A DNA stretch of 7,035 nucleotides from Eggerthellaceae bacterium. GTDB taxonomy: Bacteria; Actinomycetota; Coriobacteriia; Coriobacteriales; Eggerthellaceae. Of this stretch, positions 6,875 through 7,035 are shown piece after piece. The translations under genes and the position numbers were made by a program. The notes under the pieces are model-generated. The model made no database searches. It was not told where the DNA came from and saw only the letters and a program-made list of their open reading frames with translations. Position 1 is the first letter of the stretch. Every line of letters begins with the position of its first letter. The stretch spans positions 1-7,035 of the forward strand of contig CAAEDC010000159.1 of assembly GCA_900754495.1 (NCBI GenBank). Direction: 5' to 3'.

Positions 6875-7035
6875 GTGGGCCAGTCGCACAAGCAGATCAT
6901 CAACGAGATCCGCGCGAAGATGGCGGAGATCGAGCGGGGAGATGCGCGCGATGGGAAGACCGGCGCCGAATTCTCGATCGGCGCCGGTCTTCCGGCATCT
7001 AGGGCGGAAACGTCCGATCCGATGGGGTGCGATGA
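6875..7035 (+). CDS. Start of a gene directly after recA, possibly recX (3' end outside window)
   Basis: A frame opens with GTG immediately after the recA TAA and stays open to the window edge, 53 codons. GAAGGG (6859-6864) lies 10 bases before the GTG, at acceptable ribosome-site spacing. The first 21 or so codons all end in G or C, like real genes in this window, and encode a helical, charged stretch (MGQSHKQIINEIRAKMAEIE). Later codons are more mixed, and the frame runs through a perfect hairpin (6956-6991). I do not recognise the sequence. RecX, the RecA regulator, commonly follows recA in actinobacteria, so recX with an N-terminal extension is the positional guess. The alternative is a short unrelated frame ahead of the true next gene. 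Confidence 0.5.
   Translation, partial: MGQSHKQIINEIRAKMAEIERGDARDGKTGAEFSIGAGLPASRAETSDPMGCD
6956..6991 (+). terminator. Perfect 14-bp hairpin downstream of recA, possible (partial) terminator
   Basis: AAGACCGGCGCCGA (6956-6969) and TCGGCGCCGGTCTT (6978-6991) are exact inverted repeats around an 8-base loop. The stem is long, GC-rich and 82 bases after the recA stop, as expected for a recA terminator. It is followed by CCGG, with only the TCTT of the stem itself as a weak U-tract, so termination may be incomplete. It also lies within the open frame after recA. Confidence 0.5.

Overview
This is a GC-rich window (roughly two thirds G+C by eye, with strong G/C preference at third codon positions). 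All supported genes lie on the + strand. Gene content and order are typical of a Gram-positive housekeeping block: ftsK/spoIIIE, a membrane helix-turn-helix protein, yajQ, rimO, pgsA, cinA, recA. High GC plus this order suggests an actinobacterium, possibly of the Coriobacteriia/Eggerthella type. That assignment is inference from style and synteny; there is no rRNA or other taxonomic marker here.

Layout. Positions 2-1279 are the C-terminal motor and DNA-reading part of an FtsK/SpoIIIE translocase whose start lies outside the window. A RodZ-like membrane protein follows at 1284-2498, then YajQ (2514-3011), the ribosomal protein S12 methylthiotransferase RimO (3027-4367), and one long reading frame (4364-5620) that fuses the phospholipid enzyme PgsA to a CinA/PncC-type nicotinamide-nucleotide amidase domain. 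Gaps between these genes are 15 bases or fewer, and rimO overlaps the fusion gene by 4 bases, so 2-5620 reads as one transcription unit. A 195-base gap (5621-5815) holds a terminator-like structure and a clear sigma-70-type promoter with a LexA-like palindrome in its spacer, leading into recA (5816-6874). A further frame opens with GTG right after the recA stop and runs off the window; by position it may be recX.

Functionally the block joins chromosome segregation (FtsK), cell shape or envelope organisation (RodZ-like), ribosome modification (RimO), anionic phospholipid synthesis plus pyridine nucleotide salvage (PgsA-PncC) and recombination/SOS (RecA). I see no phage genes, transposons, CRISPR arrays, tRNAs or rRNAs. 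No wholly new system is evident. The points most worth a second look are the PgsA-PncC fusion, a possible Shine-Dalgarno-sequestering RNA switch at the start of rimO, the recA operator/promoter, a perfect 14-bp hairpin inside the frame after recA, and a promoter-like A+T island in the 3' end of ftsK.
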